Below, in pieces: positions 61,681-64,000 of a DNA stretch of 64,000 bases. The position numbers were made by a program, and so were the translations under genes. Under the pieces are notes generated by a model. It did not search any database and was not told the origin of the DNA. It was given only the letters and a program-made list of their open reading frames with translations. The stretch covers positions 1,240,001-1,304,000 of the forward strand of contig NC_009416.2 of assembly GCF_000002875.2 (NCBI RefSeq), written 5' to 3'. Positions within the stretch are counted from its first letter, which is position 1. Each line of letters opens with the position of its first letter. This DNA is from Leishmania infantum JPCM5. Taxonomy: Eukaryota > Euglenozoa > Kinetoplastea > Trypanosomatida > Trypanosomatidae.

Positions 61681-64000
61681 ATGGAGGCCTACGAGATACT
61701 CGGCATCCTCGGCGAGGGCACCTACGGCGTGGTTGTCAAGGCCCGAAGCCGCGTAACGGGGAAGCTGGTCGCCATCAAGCGCTTTAAGCAGACAGAGCAG
61801 GATGAGCACGTCCGCAAGACCTCCTCCCGCGAAGTGCGCATGCTGCAGCTTCTGCAGCACCCCAACGTGATCCGCTTAGAGGACGTCTTCCGCAGGGAGG
61901 GTAAGCTCTACCTCGTGTTTGAGTTCATTGATCAAACGATCCTGCAGCTTCTGGAGAGCACCACGCGCGGTCTCCACCGCCGCGAACTGCGCCGCTACAC
62001 CTACCAACTGCTGCGTGGTATCGAGTTCTGCCACAATCACAACGTCATACACCGCGACGTGAAGCCGGAAAATGTGCTCATCGACGAATCAGGACTGCTG
62101 AAGCTCTGCGACTTTGGCTTTGCTCGACAGACGTCGGCCAAAGGCAAGTACACAGACTACGTGGCAACGCGCTGGTACAGGGCGCCAGAGTTGCTCGTCG
62201 GAGACGTGGCCTACGGCAAGCCGGTGGACGTGTGGGCGCTAGGGTGCATGTTTGCGGAGCTCTCCGATGGGCAGCCACTCTTCCCCGGCGAGTCGGACCT
62301 AGACCAGCTATGCCTGATTATGCAGACCTGCGGGCCAGTGCCGCAGCGCCTCGTTTTCATCTTTATGCACAACCCGCTGTACAACGGCATCAGCTTCCCG
62401 CATACCGACATCCTGTACACGCTCAAGGAACGCTACCATCGCGAGTCGAACGACTGGCTCGAGTTCCTCAGCTCTTGTCTCCACACCGACCCGGCGCAGC
62501 GGCTGACGTGCACGGAGCTCATGGAGCTCCCCTACTTCACGCGCGACGGCTTCCGAGATCGCTATGAAGCCGAGCTGCGGGCTGCAACGGGCCTGCCTCA
62601 GCTGCGGTCCACTCCTACGACGTCGGCGCCTTCGACACAGCGGCGTGCGCCGGATCAGGCAGTCGCCTTAGGAGGCGACCTCAAGGCAGACACCGTGGTG
62701 TCTCCACACGAGCGCCGCTCGAGTGAGATCATTTCACCGAAGCTGCAGGGAGAGCAACCGCCCACGGTCAAAAACAGCTCAAGCGACACACACATCTCGA
62801 AGACGGCGCTCAAGCCCGCCGCGCACGACGCCAACGCCGGCAAGGGCAAGGGAGCAGGTGCGCCAACGTTCACTTTGACGTCTCCACACAAGGCGGCGTC
62901 TGAGCATCCCGTGCAGCTGCCGATGATCCTCAACAGTAACTCGGAGAGGGCCGTCGCTGCGGCGCTGACGGACTACTTGAATCAGATGCCCGCCTCTTCG
63001 AGCGCTGTGGTGTCGACACCATTACAGGCCACTCCAGCAGAGGTGGCCGGGGGCTTTACCAACGCTGATCTGCTCTCCCGCTCGTGTGGGGCGGTGCCGC
63101 CACCGCAGACATCGCAGATCACCAACCCATCAACTACGCGAGATAAAAATAGGAAGCGGAACGTCGGTTTAGCAGAGACCGAGCTACACCGACCCAGCAG
63201 CGCAAGCATCAGCGACGACACCGAGTACGCTGCGACGATAGACAGCAGCAAGGGTGAACCGGCCAAGCACATCAGCGACCATCCACGGGCATCGGCCACG
63301 CTTCCGCCCAACGGAGTTCTCGGTAGCGGCGGCTCTCACGAGCCGACGCGCGAAGGCGAAAAGACAAACGCGTCGCCACCGTTGCCGTCGCACGGGGTGG
63401 CAGAGAGCAGCATGCGGGTACTCCTGACAACCGCGGCACCAGGAAAGGATGATGGCGAGACGGCGGTGCTGAGCCACCGACCTTTGAAGCCGGCGTCAGC
63501 GGACAAAGCCGCGGCAACGGCGGCCACGGCGTTTTCTTCGCCGACGCTCGCCGCTACCCACGGCGCCCCGCTGGCAGAGTGTCTGCAGGGCCTCCCCGCC
63601 CTGTCCCTGCACCTCCCGCGCCACTTGCAGCAGGAACGGCAGACACCAGCGGCCGAGCAGCCACAGTCGCACACCCCACTCTCCGCCGAGACCTCGATAT
63701 CGTCTTTCCACGTCTGCAGGCGCAACCCACTTGCTGCAGCCTCGACGGAGAACGATGACGTTTCTCGTGGTAAGGCAAACATCGAGCCGGCTGGCTCGAG
63801 CGTCGCCAATCCACGCCGCGGCCTCTCGAACTCAAGTGTCTCCACAGCCGCCAGCGAAACAAAGAAGCGCAAGTCCGCCAGACACAAGAGAGACACGAGC
63901 CGTCTACACGACCAGGCAGTGGGGCCCGTCAGCGGCAGCGCATCGCGTCGCTCTGTCCCGGGGAACGCATCGGACGTGGTAGCTTACCGCGCGGGATTCG
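61681..64000 (+). CDS. CDKL-type (cyclin-dependent kinase-like) protein kinase, 3' partial
   Basis: 773 residues are visible and the frame runs off the window. Residues about 4-290 are a complete CMGC kinase domain: GEGTYG glycine loop at 11-16, catalytic lysine in VAIK (K33), HRDVKPEN with catalytic D126, DFG at 144-146, activation motif TDY at 158-160 followed by VATRWYRAPELLVGD, and DVWALGCMFAELSDGQPLFP. The TDY triplet and LVGD sequence point to the CDKL1-5 family rather than to CDKs with a PSTAIRE helix. CDKL kinases regulate cilium or flagellum length in other eukaryotes. All catalytic residues are present, so activity is expected. From about 300 onward is a Ser/Thr/Pro/Ala-rich tail with no recognised domain, unusually long for CDKL1-4 and more like the tail of CDKL5. 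The stop codon lies beyond the window. Confidence 0.88.
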   Translation, partial: MEAYEILGILGEGTYGVVVKARSRVTGKLVAIKRFKQTEQDEHVRKTSSREVRMLQLLQHPNVIRLEDVFRREGKLYLVFEFIDQTILQLLESTTRGLHRRELRRYTYQLLRGIEFCHNHNVIHRDVKPENVLIDESGLLKLCDFGFARQTSAKGKYTDYVATRWYRAPELLVGDVAYGKPVDVWALGCMFAELSDGQPLFPGESDLDQLCLIMQTCGPVPQRLVFIFMHNPLYNGISFPHTDILYTLKERYHRESNDWLEFLSSCLHTDPAQRLTCTELMELPYFTRDGFRDRYEAELRAATGLPQLRSTPTTSAPSTQRRAPDQAVALGGDLKADTVVSPHERRSSEIISPKLQGEQPPTVKNSSSDTHISKTALKPAAHDANAGKGKGAGAPTFTLTSPHKAASEHPVQLPMILNSNSERAVAAALTDYLNQMPASSSAVVSTPLQATPAEVAGGFTNADLLSRSCGAVPPPQTSQITNPSTTRDKNRKRNVGLAETELHRPSSASISDDTEYAATIDSSKGEPAKHISDHPRASATLPPNGVLGSGGSHEPTREGEKTNASPPLPSHGVAESSMRVLLTTAAPGKDDGETAVLSHRPLKPASADKAAATAATAFSSPTLAATHGAPLAECLQGLPALSLHLPRHLQQERQTPAAEQPQSHTPLSAETSISSFHVCRRNPLAAASTENDDVSRGKANIEPAGSSVANPRRGLSNSSVSTAASETKKRKSARHKRDTSRLHDQAVGPVSGSASRRSVPGNASDVVAYRAGF

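Overview
The window looks like nuclear DNA of a trypanosomatid, most likely Leishmania or a close relative. All twelve supported genes and the one decayed gene lie on the + strand, and no gene is interrupted by an intron. The coding regions are GC-rich. The spacers are dominated by polypyrimidine tracts followed by AG, which are the signals for spliced-leader trans-splicing and coupled polyadenylation, and by CA/TG microsatellites. Two degenerate elements carry sequences resembling the 79-bp signature of Leishmania SIDER retroposons. No tRNA, rRNA, snoRNA, CRISPR array or bacterial-type promoter was found. The whole window is probably one stretch of a polycistronic transcription unit. Names rest on my reading of motifs; no database was searched.

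Layout. 1-363: 3' end of a gamma-glutamyl-phosphate reductase / P5C synthetase gene. 1699-9576: giant TPR + IQ-motif protein with amplified internal repeats. 11391-13844: leucine-rich-repeat protein. 15277-15774: small L51/S25/CI-B8-type mitochondrial protein. 16974-18995: helical protein of unknown role. 19897-23013: Golgi tether subunit COG5. 23860-24560: SIDER-like element, antisense. 25206-29126: coiled-coil protein. 29993-30649: IFT22/RABL5 GTPase. 30650-38468: 7.8 kb without a convincing gene. 38469-40352: low-complexity protein of unknown function. 40353-49514: 9.2 kb without a convincing gene, holding a sense SIDER-like element at 44265-44860 and an AT-rich palindrome at 47304-47435. 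49515-50789: dynein-2 light intermediate chain. 53259-54710: probable pseudogene. 55967-59569: large protein that reads like a degenerate dynein heavy chain AAA3-AAA4 region. 61681-end: CDKL-type protein kinase, cut by the window edge.

How the genes fit together. Neighbours in trypanosomatid gene clusters need not share function. Even so, several genes here point to the flagellum: IFT22 (IFT-B GTPase), the dynein-2 light intermediate chain (retrograde IFT motor), the CDKL kinase (a family that controls cilium length elsewhere), the IQ/TPR protein and the dynein-like protein. Expression differences are expected to come from UTRs and processing signals, so likely splice acceptors, CA repeats in leaders, upstream ATGs and SIDERs are recorded.

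The most unusual items are the dynein-heavy-chain-like orphan protein, the 1308-nt in-frame tandem duplication in the IQ gene, the isolated gene inside about 17 kb of pyrimidine-rich non-coding DNA, and the decayed gene at 53.3-54.7 kb.
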